Shown: positions 6,010 to 15,595, counted from the stretch's first letter. The stretch: DNA of 34,986 nt from an uncultured Actinomyces sp. (GCA_902373545.1 CABKMZ010000016.1:1-34986), one strand, 5' to 3'. Notes: a model not told the origin generated them from the letters alone. Numbers and translations are program-made.

Positions 6010-8142
6010 ATGGCGCCACATATGATGCACCTCGTGACTCCTACCGACGCATCCGATTACAACGCACGGCACCTCTCGGTCCTCGAGGGGCTCGAGGCCG
6101 TGCGCAAACGCCCCGGCATGTACATCGGCTCCACGGACCACCGCGGCCTCATGCACTGCCTCTGGGAGATCATCGACAACGCGGTCGACGAGGCCCTGGA
6201 AGGTCACTGCGACACGATCGACGTGCGCCTGCACCCCGACCACTCCGCCTCCGTCGCCGACAACGGCCGAGGCATCCCCGTCGACATCGTGCCCGGACAG
6301 GGCCTGACGGGCGTCGAGGTCGTCTACACCAAGCTCCACGCCGGCGGTAAGTTCGGCGGCGGCTCCTACGCGGCCTCGGGCGGCCTCCACGGCGTCGGCG
6401 CCTCCGTCGTCAACGCCCTGTCGGCCCGCCTCGACGTGCAGGTCGACCGCGGCGGCAAGACCCACGAGATGTGCTTCCGCCGCGGCGAGCCCGGCGAATT
6501 CGACGACTCGAAACAGCGCACCCCCAACTCGCCTTTCAAACCCTTCACGGACGGCTCCACCCTCAAGACCGTCGGCAAGGTCAAGAAAGCACAGACCGGC
6601 ACGCGCGTGCGATTCTGGGCGGACTTCCAGATTTTCCCGTCCACCGCGGGTTTCTTGTGGGACGACCTGCTGGCGCGTGCCCGCCAGACCGCGTTCCTCG
6701 TCCCCGGCCTGACCATCAACTGCTACGACGAGCGCGGCGAGGAAGAAAAGACCGAGAGCTTCCGCTTCGACGGCGGCGTCGTCGACTTCGCGAACTGGCT
6801 GGCCTCCGACGGCCCCGTGACCGACACCTGGCACATCACGGGTGAGGGCACCTATAACGAGACCGTGCAGGCCCTGGACTCCGAGACCGGGCACCTGCGT
6901 GCCACCGAGGTCGAACGCACCTGCGAGGTCGATATCGCGCTGCGCTGGGGCATCGGCTACGACACGACCGTCCAGTCTTTCGTCAACATCATCGCCACCC
7001 CCAAGGGCGGTACCCACGTCACCGGTTTCGAGCAGGCGGTCCTCAAGATCCTGCGCGCCGTGATCGACAAGAACGCGCGCAAGCTCAAGGTTGGCGCGAA
7101 GGACGGGCGCCCCGAAAAGGACGACGTGCAGGCCGGCATGACCGCCGTCATCACCGTGCGCTTCCCCGAGCCACAGTTCGAGGGGCAGACCAAGGAAACG
7201 CTGGGCACGCCCCAGATCCGCACCGTCGTCAACCGCGTCGTCACGGACTGGCTCAAGGCCAAGTTCGCCTCGTCCAAGCGTGACGACAAGCAGCAGACCT
7301 CCCTCCTCATGGAGAAGGTCGTCGGCGAGATGAAGGCCCGCGTCTCCGCGCGCATCCATAAGGAAATCTCGCGCAAGAAGAACGCGCTGGAAACCTCCTC
7401 GCTGCCCGCCAAGCTCGCGGACTGCCGACTCGAGGACGTCGAGGAGACCGAGCTGTTCATCGTCGAGGGCGACTCCGCCCTGGGCACCGCCAAGGCGGCG
7501 CGCAACTCCCAGTACCAGGCGCTGTTCCCGATCCGAGGCAAGATCCTCAACGTGCAGAAGGCCTCGACCGCGGACATGCTGGCCAACGCCGAGTGCGCCA
7601 ACATCATCCAAGTGGTCGGCGCGGGTTCGGGCCGTACCTTCGACCTGTCTCAGGCTCGATACGGCAAGGTGATCCTCATGACCGACGCCGACGTCGATGG
7701 CGCGCACATCCGTACCCTGCTGCTGACCCTGTTCTTCCGCTACATGCGCCCCATGGTCGAGGCCGGCCGCATCTACGCTGCCGTCCCGCCCCTGCACCGC
7801 ATCGAGGTCGCGGGCAAGGGACGCAAGAAGCGCGAGTACATCTACACCTACTCCGAGGACGAGCTGCATCGTAAGCTCGCCGCCCTGAGACGTTCGGGCC
7901 GCACCTGGAAGGAGCCGATCCAGCGCTACAAGGGTTTGGGTGAAATGGACGCCGACCAGCTCGCGGAGACCACGATGGACCGGGCCCACCGCTCGCTGCG
8001 CCGCATCACGCTGGCGGATGAGGAAGCCCTGCGCCAGGCCGAGGACGTGTTTGAGCTGCTCATGGGCTCGACGGTTGGGCCGCGCAAGGAGTTTATTGTC
8101 AATGAATCGGCCGGTCTCGATCGGATGCGCATCGACGCATAA
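6010..8142 (+). CDS. parE: DNA topoisomerase IV subunit B (GyrB/ParE family)
   Basis: This is the ATPase subunit of a type IIA topoisomerase, working with the parC product encoded 5 kb downstream to decatenate chromosomes. From the ATG at 6010 it has 710 residues. The GHKL ATPase motifs are EIIDNAVDEAL (53-63, catalytic Glu53 and Mg-binding Asn57), DNGRGIP (84-90) and GLHGVG (125-130). The TOPRIM region has VEGDSA (~486) and TDADVDGAH (~558), then the C-terminal QRYKGLGEM. Alternative starts are ATG 6022, ATG 6025 or GTG 6034; family members usually begin just before the YNARHLSVLEGL segment, and no strong ribosome site decides. The pairing with parC, rather than position next to dnaN/recF, favours ParE over GyrB. 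Confidence 0.9.
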   Translation: MAPHMMHLVTPTDASDYNARHLSVLEGLEAVRKRPGMYIGSTDHRGLMHCLWEIIDNAVDEALEGHCDTIDVRLHPDHSASVADNGRGIPVDIVPGQGLTGVEVVYTKLHAGGKFGGGSYAASGGLHGVGASVVNALSARLDVQVDRGGKTHEMCFRRGEPGEFDDSKQRTPNSPFKPFTDGSTLKTVGKVKKAQTGTRVRFWADFQIFPSTAGFLWDDLLARARQTAFLVPGLTINCYDERGEEEKTESFRFDGGVVDFANWLASDGPVTDTWHITGEGTYNETVQALDSETGHLRATEVERTCEVDIALRWGIGYDTTVQSFVNIIATPKGGTHVTGFEQAVLKILRAVIDKNARKLKVGAKDGRPEKDDVQAGMTAVITVRFPEPQFEGQTKETLGTPQIRTVVNRVVTDWLKAKFASSKRDDKQQTSLLMEKVVGEMKARVSARIHKEISRKKNALETSSLPAKLADCRLEDVEETELFIVEGDSALGTAKAARNSQYQALFPIRGKILNVQKASTADMLANAECANIIQVVGAGSGRTFDLSQARYGKVILMTDADVDGAHIRTLLLTLFFRYMRPMVEAGRIYAAVPPLHRIEVAGKGRKKREYIYTYSEDELHRKLAALRRSGRTWKEPIQRYKGLGEMDADQLAETTMDRAHRSLRRITLADEEALRQAEDVFELLMGSTVGPRKEFIVNESAGLDRMRIDA

Positions 8143-8190
8143 TAATCGGGCCGCGACAAACCCACGCGCTGCACAAGCGTCCAACATGCA

Positions 8191-8204
8191 CGAACAAATG
8201 TTCA
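8191..8204. promoter_or_regulatory. Candidate LexA (SOS) box
   Basis: CGAACAAATGTTCA matches the Gram-positive/actinobacterial SOS box CGAACRNRYGTTYC at 13 of 14 positions, with GAAC and GTTC arms four bases apart. It lies 46 bp upstream of the GNAT start at 8250 and just upstream of that gene's putative -35. LexA boxes usually overlap the promoter core more directly, so regulation is plausible but not shown. Confidence 0.5.
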
Positions 8205-8212
8205 TTGCTGGT

Positions 8213-8242
8213 GTGACTTAAGGCCCGATCACGCGTTAGGAT
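8213..8242 (+). promoter_or_regulatory. Putative sigma-A-type promoter of the GNAT pair
   Basis: GTGACT (8213-8218), an 18-bp spacer and TAGGAT (8237-8242) form a good actinobacterial -35/-10 pair. The expected transcription start falls at about 8249-8250, on the ATG itself, so the mRNA may be leaderless. The same AGGA could otherwise serve as a ribosome site on a longer transcript. Confidence 0.5.
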
Positions 8243-8249
8243 GTTACGC

Positions 8250-9269
8250 ATGACAGGACTTGCGCAGCGACTTACGCCGCCCGGGTCCGTCCCGTACCCG
8301 GGGAACCACCTCGGGTTGCGCTGGCGGCCCATGATCGGCCGCGACGCGCCCGCCGTGTACGCGCTTATCTGCCTCATCGAAGACGAGGACCAGGCGATCC
8401 GCCGTACCTCCGTCGAAGATATCGCGGACATGATGGAGGGCAAGAACGGGCGCGATTGGGTGGACACGATCGTCGGCCTGGACGCGAAGGCAAACATTTG
8501 CGCGGTCGCCTCGGTGCGCGTGCTGCGCGGCATCCACGAGGCGGCGACCGCCGTCGTCAGTGCGTTCATTCATCCTCACTGGCGGGGCCGTGGCGTGGGC
8601 CGCGCCCTCCTGTACTGGCAGGACAGCCGCGCCCGCCAGATGCTGGTTGAGACTTTCGGCGCTGAATCCGATGTTCCCGTCTCCATCTCGAACCTGGTGG
8701 ATGCGCACATGACGGATCGCCGCCGCCTCTACATCGCGGCCGGCTTCTTCGCCAAGCGCATCTATCGCGTCATGTACCGCGACCTGGCGGGCGGCGAGGT
8801 CGCCCCGCAGGCGCGCCACGGCTACCGCATCGTGCCTTGGAATCAGGTTCCCCAGGACCAGATCCGCGCTATTCACATGGAGGCCTTCCAGCAGGCGTTC
8901 CGTTCGCCGCTGCGCGCCCTGTGGTGGGATGACGCGATGAATCACTTTGACCCGCGCTGGTCCTTCGTCGCCGTGGATAGCACGGGCGAGGTCGTCGGCT
9001 ACGCAATGACGGGGCGTCCCGCGCAGCGCTGGGTGGCGACCGGGCGTCCGGAGGCCTACATCTACCTGCTCGGCGTCGCCGAGGCCCACCGCGGTCGATC
9101 GGTCGCGAGTGCCCTCGTCGGCAACGCGGTGGCTGAGGCGTCGGCCTCTGGTGCCTCACGTATCGGGCTCGATGTGGATATGTCGAGTCCGGATCGGGCG
9201 CATAGTATCTATGAGCATCTCGGTTTCGTCGATGAAGCCGCTGAGGTTTATTACACGATCGACCAGTAG
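8250..9269 (+). CDS. Tandem-GNAT acetyltransferase-like protein
   Basis: This is a 339-residue protein with two GCN5-related N-acetyltransferase folds. The N-terminal half has the acetyl-CoA pyrophosphate-binding motif HPHWRGRGVGRAL (residues ~111-123). The C-terminal half has the looser AEAHRGRSVASALV and ends in the typical SIYEHLGFVD segment. The substrate is unknown; double-GNAT proteins of this type include antibiotic and small-molecule acetyltransferases. The ATG at 8250 was preferred to the ATG at 8241 because of the -10 box and spacing upstream. It is followed after 17 bp by a paralogue with which it is probably co-transcribed. Confidence 0.8.
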   Translation: MTGLAQRLTPPGSVPYPGNHLGLRWRPMIGRDAPAVYALICLIEDEDQAIRRTSVEDIADMMEGKNGRDWVDTIVGLDAKANICAVASVRVLRGIHEAATAVVSAFIHPHWRGRGVGRALLYWQDSRARQMLVETFGAESDVPVSISNLVDAHMTDRRRLYIAAGFFAKRIYRVMYRDLAGGEVAPQARHGYRIVPWNQVPQDQIRAIHMEAFQQAFRSPLRALWWDDAMNHFDPRWSFVAVDSTGEVVGYAMTGRPAQRWVATGRPEAYIYLLGVAEAHRGRSVASALVGNAVAEASASGASRIGLDVDMSSPDRAHSIYEHLGFVDEAAEVYYTIDQ

Positions 9270-9286
9270 TCCGCTAGGAGACGAGC

Positions 9287-10309
9287 ATGAGCATTCCTCT
9301 CGCGCAGAGAGCCGGTGCCCCTGAGTTCGTCCCCTTCCCGGGCGAGCATCACGGCATCGAGTGGGAGCCGCTGACGGCCGACCATCACGTCGGCCTGTCG
9401 GCGCTTTTCGCGCGCATGGAGGCCCGGGATAATCCGCCGTACCGCACCAGCCCGGACGAGGTGGAGGAGATGCTGTCGTCGGCCTCTCATTGGCGAGGCC
9501 TGGTCGGGGTTGCGCGCAGGGGTATCGCAGCGGGGCGCTTGGTTGCCTTCGCCCAGGTGGTGTTGCGCTTCCCGGGGCGCGCTGAGTGCGTGTGCATCGG
9601 GGGAGTGGATCCTGATTTTCGACGCATCGGCCTTGGCAATGCGATCGTGGACTGGCAGGAGGGGACGGCGCGTCAGATGTTGGCGAGCGTGGAGGGGGAT
9701 GGCCCCGCGCAGATCACCTGCCATGTCGAGGCTGGCCAGGATGACCTCGAGGCCCAGCTGAAGGTGCACGGTTTCCGCTGGGCACGCACGTACTACGAGC
9801 TGCGCGCCTCCCTTGAAGATCTGGCCCCGGTGCCCGACCTGGGCTCGTATATGAGCATCGAGGCCTGGGGACTCCAGTGGGAAGAGCCGGCTCTGCGCGC
9901 GGCGAACCGCTTGAACGAGTCGGAGTGGGGGCGGCCTCCGCTCACACAGGAACAGTGGATGCAGGGCCGCACTGCGTTCGCGCCCGAGTGGTCTTTTGTT
10001 GCCGTGGATCGCACTGGCGATCGGCCGCGCGTAGCAGGCTTTTTGCTGGCCTCGCGTTACGAGCAGGACTGGGCGGCGCTGGGGTGGCGCGAGGGATATA
10101 TCGACCAGCTAGGAGTTTTGTCGGCCTGGCGCGAGAGCCTTGTTGCCGACGCTCTGATTCTGGCCTCGATGTGGGCTCAAAGCCGCGATGGGATGGATCG
10201 CGCGGGTACGGGCGTGGGCTCCGCGAATCATACGGGCGCGCTGGCTGTCTACGATTCCCTGGGTTTCCGTACGGTCGGGCAGACCCGGCTTTATGCAATC
10301 GAAGTGTGA
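9287..10309 (+). CDS. Tandem-GNAT acetyltransferase-like protein (paralogue)
   Basis: This 340-residue protein has the same two-domain GNAT layout as the gene just upstream. Both share a near-identical opening (a proline-rich PFPG/PYPG-x-H segment) and the ARQMLxS/ARQMLVE helix, so they arose by tandem duplication. The N-terminal CoA motif is DPDFRRIGLGNAI. The equivalent C-terminal motif, SAWRESLVADAL, has lost the Q/RxxGxG/A glycines, so only the first domain is likely to bind acetyl-CoA. An AGGAG ribosome site lies 8 bp before the ATG. The substrate is unknown. Confidence 0.8.
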   Translation: MSIPLAQRAGAPEFVPFPGEHHGIEWEPLTADHHVGLSALFARMEARDNPPYRTSPDEVEEMLSSASHWRGLVGVARRGIAAGRLVAFAQVVLRFPGRAECVCIGGVDPDFRRIGLGNAIVDWQEGTARQMLASVEGDGPAQITCHVEAGQDDLEAQLKVHGFRWARTYYELRASLEDLAPVPDLGSYMSIEAWGLQWEEPALRAANRLNESEWGRPPLTQEQWMQGRTAFAPEWSFVAVDRTGDRPRVAGFLLASRYEQDWAALGWREGYIDQLGVLSAWRESLVADALILASMWAQSRDGMDRAGTGVGSANHTGALAVYDSLGFRTVGQTRLYAIEV

Positions 10310-10528
10310 CCTTTGTTTCGTATTGTGGACTAATTGCCGGTCAGGTCAATTTGTGAGCGATCCCACTATGTCTGTTGCGTGGGTGTGATGTTGGCCCTGT
10401 CTGGCAGTTCGCGGAAAACCGTCCCAATAGTCCTAATTGTCTGACCAATACGTTTTCTACGCTCCCAGCCAGAGGCTAGTTACGGCCTCGGCGCCACGCG
10501 CGTCCCATCTCCACAGTGCGGAGCCAGC

Positions 10529-11995
10529 ATGACTACGAAGTCGTCATCACCATCCACCTCCATTCCGCCTCTGGTCATTCGAAGCGCCATCGTCGCCTCC
10601 CTCGGCGGCCTGCTCTTCGGCTTTGACACAGCGGTCATTTCCGGCGCGGAAGAAAAGCTCACCAAGCTCTACGCGCTCTCCTCCGTGGGGGAGGGCATGA
10701 TCGTTGCCATCGCGACCATTGGCACGATCTGCGGTGCCATCGTTGCCGGTAAACTCGCCGATCGATTCGGCCGCAAGCCGATCCTTTTCTGGATCGGCGT
10801 CCTCTTCGGCGTGGGTGCACTGGCCACTGCCCTGGCGCCTGTGCCCACCCTGGTGAAAGCTGCTGACGACACGTTCTCGGCCTCGTCCTCCTTCCCGATC
10901 ACCTTCTTCATGGTGTTCCGCTTCCTCGGCGGCGTCGGCGTCGGCCTGTCCTCCGTGGTCGCTCCCATTTACACCGCTGAAATCGCGCCCGCCCGCGTGC
11001 GTGGACGCCTGGTCGGCCTGGTCCAGTTCAACATCGTCTTCGGTATTCTCCTGGCCTACGCCTCCAACGCGGTCATCCGCGAAATCGTGCACGAAGACAT
11101 TGCTTGGCGTTGGATGCTCGGTGTCATGGCCGTGCCCGCCGTCTTTTTCCTGATCTTCCTGGCTACTGTCCCCGAGACGCCGCGCTGGCTGCTCGCCCAC
11201 GGGCACGAGGAACGCGCCGCGAAGATTTCCGAGCGCCTGACCACCACGCAGGAAGAAAGCAACGAGCAGATCGCCGAGATGAAGGCGCAGATCGCCGAGG
11301 ATGCCTCCGGCGGCAAGGTCGCCTTCTTTACGCGCCGCTACCGCAAGGTTATCCTCATGGCCTTCTGCATCGCGATGTTCAACCAGCTCTCCGGCATCAA
11401 CGCGATCCTCTACTACGCGCCCAAGGTCATGAAGCTCGCAGGCGGCGAGCAGGTGCTGGGACCGGCATTCCCCTACGTCGCATCCGTCATCGTCGGCCTC
11501 ATGAACCTGATCGCCACCATGGCCGCCCTGACCGTTATCGACAAGCTTGGTCGCCGTCAGCTCATGATCGTCGGCTCCATCGGCTACCTCATCTCGCTCG
11601 GCTTCCTGTCGGCCATCATGTTCGCCTACAAGGGGGGTGCCTTCGAAGAAAAAAGCGCCGTTCCCGTGTGGCTCATCCTCCTCGGCCTGCTCGCCTTCAT
11701 TGCTTCTCACGCTTTCGGCCAGGGATCGGTCATCTGGGTCTTCATCTCCGAGATCTTCCCGAACCGCGTGCGCGCGCGTGGCCAGTCGCTGGGCTCGCTC
11801 ACGCACTGGGTGTTCGCGTTCATCACCACGTACGCCTTCCCGGTCCTCACGGATAAGCTCGGCGGCGGCTTCGCGTTCGGTATCTTCTTCCTCGCGATGG
11901 TCGGTCAGCTATTCTGGGTCCTGAAGGTGATGCCCGAAACCAAGGGCATTCCGCTCGAAGAAATGGAAGAGAAACTGGGGTTGACGAATGACTAG
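10529..11995 (+). CDS. Sugar porter family MFS transporter
   Basis: This 488-residue, 12-helix transporter belongs to the sugar porter branch of the major facilitator superfamily. Diagnostic motifs are GGLLFGFDTAVISGA in helix 1, ADRFGRKP in loop 2-3, PETPRWLLAHGHEERA before the central loop, NQLSGINAILYYAP in helix 7, DKLGRR in loop 8-9 and the closing PETKGIPLEE. It should import a hexose or related sugar by proton symport; the exact sugar cannot be told. An extra segment of about 15 residues between helices 3 and 4 (residues ~111-126) is longer than usual. CGGAG precedes the ATG at suitable spacing. The kinase that follows overlaps its end by 8 bp, so uptake and phosphorylation are coupled. 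Confidence 0.88.
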   Translation: MTTKSSSPSTSIPPLVIRSAIVASLGGLLFGFDTAVISGAEEKLTKLYALSSVGEGMIVAIATIGTICGAIVAGKLADRFGRKPILFWIGVLFGVGALATALAPVPTLVKAADDTFSASSSFPITFFMVFRFLGGVGVGLSSVVAPIYTAEIAPARVRGRLVGLVQFNIVFGILLAYASNAVIREIVHEDIAWRWMLGVMAVPAVFFLIFLATVPETPRWLLAHGHEERAAKISERLTTTQEESNEQIAEMKAQIAEDASGGKVAFFTRRYRKVILMAFCIAMFNQLSGINAILYYAPKVMKLAGGEQVLGPAFPYVASVIVGLMNLIATMAALTVIDKLGRRQLMIVGSIGYLISLGFLSAIMFAYKGGAFEEKSAVPVWLILLGLLAFIASHAFGQGSVIWVFISEIFPNRVRARGQSLGSLTHWVFAFITTYAFPVLTDKLGGGFAFGIFFLAMVGQLFWVLKVMPETKGIPLEEMEEKLGLTND

Positions 11996-12938
11996 AATCG
12001 TGAACATCGGGGAAGCTCTCATCGATGAGATCACCCGCCCAAACAGTGAACCCGTCGAGGTCGTCGGGGGATCGATGCTCAACGTCGCAGCCGGTCTGAC
12101 CCGGCTGGGTCACGAATCCGAACTGGCGACCTGGTTCGCGCGCGACGCGCGCGGCGACAAGGTTCGCGAGCACGCCGAGGCCGCCGGAGTGACCCTCACT
12201 CCGGGTTCTGATGGCGCCGAATTCACGACGGTTGCGCACGCGGCCGTTGACGAGAAGGGCCACGCCACCTACGAGTTTGATCTCTCGTGGGATGTGCCCG
12301 CCGTCGAGGATCCCGACAGCGTCGGACACGTGCATACCGGCTCCTACGTGGTCGTCGTCGAGCCCGGTGCCGACAAGGTCCTGGCCGCCGTCAAGCGCCA
12401 GGCCATCCGGGGTACGGTCTCCTACGATCCGAACATCCGTCCCGCGCTGCTGGGAACCCCCGACGAGGCTCGCCCGCACGTCGAGTCGATCGTGGCCCTC
12501 GCTGACGTCGTCAAGGCATCCGACGAAGACCTGAAGTGGTTGTACCCGGATCGTCCCATCGAGGACGTTCTGCACGAGTGGCTGCAGTCGGGCCCCTCCC
12601 TGATCCTGTGCACGCGCGGTCCCTGGGGCGTCTACATTTTGGCCGCCGCCGAGCGCGACATGCTCGTCGTCGACCCCCTCGACGTGGAGCTCGTGGACAC
12701 GGTGGGTGCGGGCGACTCGCTCATGGCCGGCCTGATCTCCGGCCTCGTCGATGCGGGTCTGCTGGGATCGGCCGAAGCGAAGCAGCGTCTGCGCGAGGCA
12801 TCGTGGGACAAGATCCTGCCCGCCATTCACCGCGGCATCATCACCTCGGGAATCACGATCCTCTACCAGGGCGCCTACTCGCCCACGCGCGAGGAAGTCA
12901 ACGAGATCCTGGCAGCTGACAAGACGCTGCGAGGCTGA
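11988..12938 (+). CDS. PfkB-family carbohydrate kinase (fructokinase-like)
   Basis: This 316-residue ribokinase/PfkB-family enzyme transfers the ATP gamma-phosphate to a sugar hydroxyl. GGSMLNVAAGLTRLG near residue 26 is the substrate-side motif, and DTVGAGDSLMAGL (~236-248) is the second PfkB signature with the catalytic aspartate. DPNIRPALL in the middle is typical of fructokinases. The ATG overlaps the transporter gene by 8 bp (ATGACTAG), so translation is probably coupled and the substrate is likely the sugar that porter brings in. A strong hairpin follows 21 bp after the stop. Fructose is the best guess; 2-keto-3-deoxygluconate or another hexose remains possible. Confidence 0.87.
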   Translation: MTRIVNIGEALIDEITRPNSEPVEVVGGSMLNVAAGLTRLGHESELATWFARDARGDKVREHAEAAGVTLTPGSDGAEFTTVAHAAVDEKGHATYEFDLSWDVPAVEDPDSVGHVHTGSYVVVVEPGADKVLAAVKRQAIRGTVSYDPNIRPALLGTPDEARPHVESIVALADVVKASDEDLKWLYPDRPIEDVLHEWLQSGPSLILCTRGPWGVYILAAAERDMLVVDPLDVELVDTVGAGDSLMAGLISGLVDAGLLGSAEAKQRLREASWDKILPAIHRGIITSGITILYQGAYSPTREEVNEILAADKTLRG

Positions 12939-12958
12939 CGAGGAACATCCCTCAACTA

Positions 12959-12998
12959 ATGGGTGTGGGCCCGGCCGGTCGGCCGGGCCCACACCCAT
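12959..12998. terminator. Hairpin terminator after the sugar operon
   Basis: An 18-bp perfect inverted repeat, ATGGGTGTGGGCCCGGCC at 12959-12976 and its complement at 12981-12998, with a 4-nt loop, lies just past the kinase stop. It is very stable but lacks a T-run on the plus strand. Confidence 0.8.
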
Positions 12999-13032
12999 AA
13001 CAGCATGATGCCCACACGACGCTCAACAAAGT

Positions 13033-13067
13033 GGTGGGGTGGCCGGGAGCAATCCGGCCACCCCACC
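13033..13067. terminator. Hairpin terminator after parC
   Basis: GGTGGGGTGGCCGG (13033-13046) and CCGGCCACCCCACC (13054-13067) form a perfect 14-bp stem with a 7-nt loop. It lies 25 bp beyond the minus-strand parC stop at 13093. Together with the previous hairpin it insulates two convergent transcription units. Confidence 0.8.
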
Positions 13068-13092
13068 GTCACGTCACGAGAACAGGGGAGCC

Positions 13093-15564
13093 TCAGCCGA
13101 TCGAGGCAATCGCAAACGTGATCGGCACACCCGAGCCGTCGCGGCGCTCGTCCTCGGCGGGCAGGTCAACGGGGGAGCCGTCCGCGGACGCGGCACGTGC
13201 CGGCTTCGTGCCCACCCACGCGACGTCCAAGCGGTCCTCTCCGCGCAGGAAACGCTGGCAGCGCACGCCCTGGCCGCCGCGGCCCTTGGCCGGGTAGCAC
13301 TCGAAGGGGGTGACCTTCACGGTCGTCTGGCCGGTGCCCGGCAACGCGCCGAGCGCCGCCGCCACGGTGACCACCACGGTATCGATGGGGGCCTCGACCA
13401 CCCAGAAGCCCAGGGCCTCGGCCCCGGCGTTCAGCTTCATGCCCGCCATGCCCCCAGCCGTACGACCCTGCGGACGAACCTTTGCGGCCGGGGTGCGCAG
13501 CAGCTGCGCATCCGAGGACACGAACACCAGGTCCGCGCCGTCCGAGCACTGGTCGAAGCCCACGAGGCGGTCGCCGTCCTCCAGGGTGATGACCTCCCAC
13601 TCGTCGCGCTGGAGCACGTCCGGGCGCAGGCGCTTGACCGTGCCACGGGCCGTGCCCATCGCGATCACGGCCTCGCCCTCGGGGTCGAGCAGGCCGACGG
13701 CGGGAACGTCCGTGTGCAGGAGCAGGGAGGACGGCATGGCACCGGCCAGCGACAGGCCCGTCTCGAAGCGCGGGAGCGCGGGCAGGTCCACGACGTCGAT
13801 GCGGTGCGCGATACCGTCCTCGGTCACCACGGCCACCTGGGAGCGCACGGTCGAAGCCAGCTGAGCGCGCCAGCCGTCCGCAGCCGCGCGCGGACCCGGC
13901 ACGAGCGGATCCCCGCCCTCGACGCGGGCAAGCGCACCGGAGGCAGACAGGACGACGACGCACGGGTCATCCGGTATCTGTAGCTCCAGGCCCTTACCGG
14001 AACGCGACACCGACGGCAGGGCCGCCAGTGCGGCATCGTCGGCGGCCGCGGCGCCCATGGGCGTGCCCGTCGAGGCCAGGAGCAGCGTGCGACGCGGCGT
14101 GCCCAGGCGATCCGAGACCTCGCGCAGCTCCTTCTTCACCAGAGCGCGCAGTAGCTCGGGATCCTCCAGGATCTCGCGCAGCGACGCAATCTTGGCCATC
14201 AGCTCGTCGCGTTCGCTCTCCAGCTCGATACGAGAGAACTTCGTGAGGCGACGCAGACGCAGCTCGAGGATGTAATTCGCCTGGGCCTCGGACAGATCGA
14301 AGGCCGTCATGAGGCGCTCGCGCGCGATCTCCGCGTCGTCGGAGGAACGAATGATCGCGATGACATCGTCGATGTCCAGGATCGCGATGAGCAGGCCCTC
14401 GACCAGGTGCAGGCGATCCTCGTACTTTTTCAGGCGGAAGCGGCTGCGACGCGTCGTCACATCCAGGCGATGATCCAGGAACACCTGCAGCATCTCCTTG
14501 AGGCCCAGCGTGCGCGGCTGACCGCCCACGAGCGCCACAGCGTTGATCGAGAAGGAATCTTCCAGCGGCGTGCGCTGGTAGAGCTGCTGAAGCACGGCCT
14601 CAGGATTAAAGCCGTTCTTCACCTCGATGACCAGGCGCAGGCCGTGGATACGGTCGGTGAGGTTCTGAACCGAGGAGATGCCCTTCAGGCGTCCCGCGTT
14701 CGCGTTCTCCTTGATCTTCTCGATGACCTTTTCCGGGCCGACCATGTAGGGAAGCTGCGTGACGATAATGCCCATCTTGCGGGCGGTCACGCGCTCGATC
14801 TGGACCTTCGCGCGGGTCTTGAATGCGCCTCGGCCGGTCTCGTAGGCCTCCTTGATGCCCTCCAGGCCCACGATGGCGCCACCCTCGGGCAGGTCGGGAC
14901 CGGGAATGTAACGCATCAGGTCGGCGACGGTGGCCGACGGGTTATCGAGCAGGTGAATGGCCCCCGCGATCGTCTCGGTGAGGTTGTGCGGCGCGATGTT
15001 CGTCGCCATGCCCACCGCAATACCCGAGGCGCCGTTGACGAGCAGCTGCGGGAAAGCGGCCGGCAGCACGTCCGGCTGCATGAACTGGTTATCGTAGTTG
15101 GGGACGAAGTCCACCGTGTCCTCGTCCAAACCCGTCACCAGGTCCAGCGCGGCGGGCGCCATGCGCGCCTCCGTGTAACGAGCGGCAGCCGGGCCATCAT
15201 CCAGAGAACCGAAGTTACCGTGACCATCGACCAGGGGGACCCGCAGATTAAAGGGCTGAGCGAGGCGCACCAAGGCCTCGTAAATCGCGGAATCACCATG
15301 CGGGTGGAGCTTACCCATGACCTCGCCGACGACGCGCTGGGACTTCACGTGACCCTTGTCGGGGCGCAGCCCCATCTGATCCATCTGGAACAGGATGCGG
15401 CGCTGCACGGGCTTGAGGCCGTCGCGCGCGTCGGGCAGTGCGCGGGCGTAGATGACGGAGACCGCGTACTCCAAGAAGGACCCACGCATCTCGGCGGATA
15501 CGTCGATCTCGGAGATGTTCTCGTCCTTCTCGGGAATGTCGACGACCTGGTCCTTCTTAGCCAT
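13093..15564 (-). CDS. parC: DNA topoisomerase IV subunit A (GyrA/ParC family)
   Basis: This 823-residue protein is the DNA-breaking subunit of a type IIA topoisomerase and partner of the parE product. The winged-helix region carries [19 protein letters not shown] around Ser92 and Glu96, the positions that correspond to quinolone-resistance sites Ser83/Asp87 of E. coli GyrA; both are the usual susceptible-type residues for ParC. The active-site tyrosine is Tyr130 in [10 protein letters not shown] coiled-coil tower and the [15 protein letters not shown] segment follow, then a C-terminal beta-propeller from about 510. No clear GyrA-box (QRRGGKG) is seen in the propeller, which supports ParC over GyrA. 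The ATG has no ribosome site but sits beside a palindromic AT-rich box, so translation may be leaderless. Confidence 0.9.
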   Translation of the reverse strand: MAKKDQVVDIPEKDENISEIDVSAEMRGSFLEYAVSVIYARALPDARDGLKPVQRRILFQMDQMGLRPDKGHVKSQRVVGEVMGKLHPHGDSAIYEALVRLAQPFNLRVPLVDGHGNFGSLDDGPAAARYTEARMAPAALDLVTGLDEDTVDFVPNYDNQFMQPDVLPAAFPQLLVNGASGIAVGMATNIAPHNLTETIAGAIHLLDNPSATVADLMRYIPGPDLPEGGAIVGLEGIKEAYETGRGAFKTRAKVQIERVTARKMGIIVTQLPYMVGPEKVIEKIKENANAGRLKGISSVQNLTDRIHGLRLVIEVKNGFNPEAVLQQLYQRTPLEDSFSINAVALVGGQPRTLGLKEMLQVFLDHRLDVTTRRSRFRLKKYEDRLHLVEGLLIAILDIDDVIAIIRSSDDAEIARERLMTAFDLSEAQANYILELRLRRLTKFSRIELESERDELMAKIASLREILEDPELLRALVKKELREVSDRLGTPRRTLLLASTGTPMGAAAADDAALAALPSVSRSGKGLELQIPDDPCVVVLSASGALARVEGGDPLVPGPRAAADGWRAQLASTVRSQVAVVTEDGIAHRIDVVDLPALPRFETGLSLAGAMPSSLLLHTDVPAVGLLDPEGEAVIAMGTARGTVKRLRPDVLQRDEWEVITLEDGDRLVGFDQCSDGADLVFVSSDAQLLRTPAAKVRPQGRTAGGMAGMKLNAGAEALGFWVVEAPIDTVVVTVAAALGALPGTGQTTVKVTPFECYPAKGRGGQGVRCQRFLRGEDRLDVAWVGTKPARAASADGSPVDLPAEDERRDGSGVPITFAIASIG

Positions 15565-15565
15565 A

Positions 15566-15582
15566 CGCGCAATTATTGCGCG
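15566..15582. promoter_or_regulatory. 17-bp palindrome at the parC start
   Basis: CGCGCAATTATTGCGCG is a perfect palindrome with 8-bp arms, ending one base from the parC ATG (start at 15564). On the minus strand it contains AATAAT at a distance that would put a -10 box for a leaderless parC mRNA. A protein bound here would block that promoter, so it may be an operator. Confidence 0.4.
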
Positions 15583-15595
15583 GCAGCGCGCTCAT

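Noticed and set aside
5842..8205. 787-codon open frame on the minus strand
   Set aside because: It lies opposite parE, whose motifs are unmistakable. It is a product of high G+C codon bias and resembles no family.
10547..11806. 419-codon open frame on the minus strand
   Set aside because: It is a shadow of the sugar porter gene. Its product is rich in His, Asp and Gly without structure.
6010..15564. Naming the topoisomerase subunits gyrB and gyrA
   Set aside because: The two genes are apart and convergent, not beside dnaN/recF, and the A subunit lacks a clear GyrA-box. Topoisomerase IV fits better, though in-silico distinction is not absolute.
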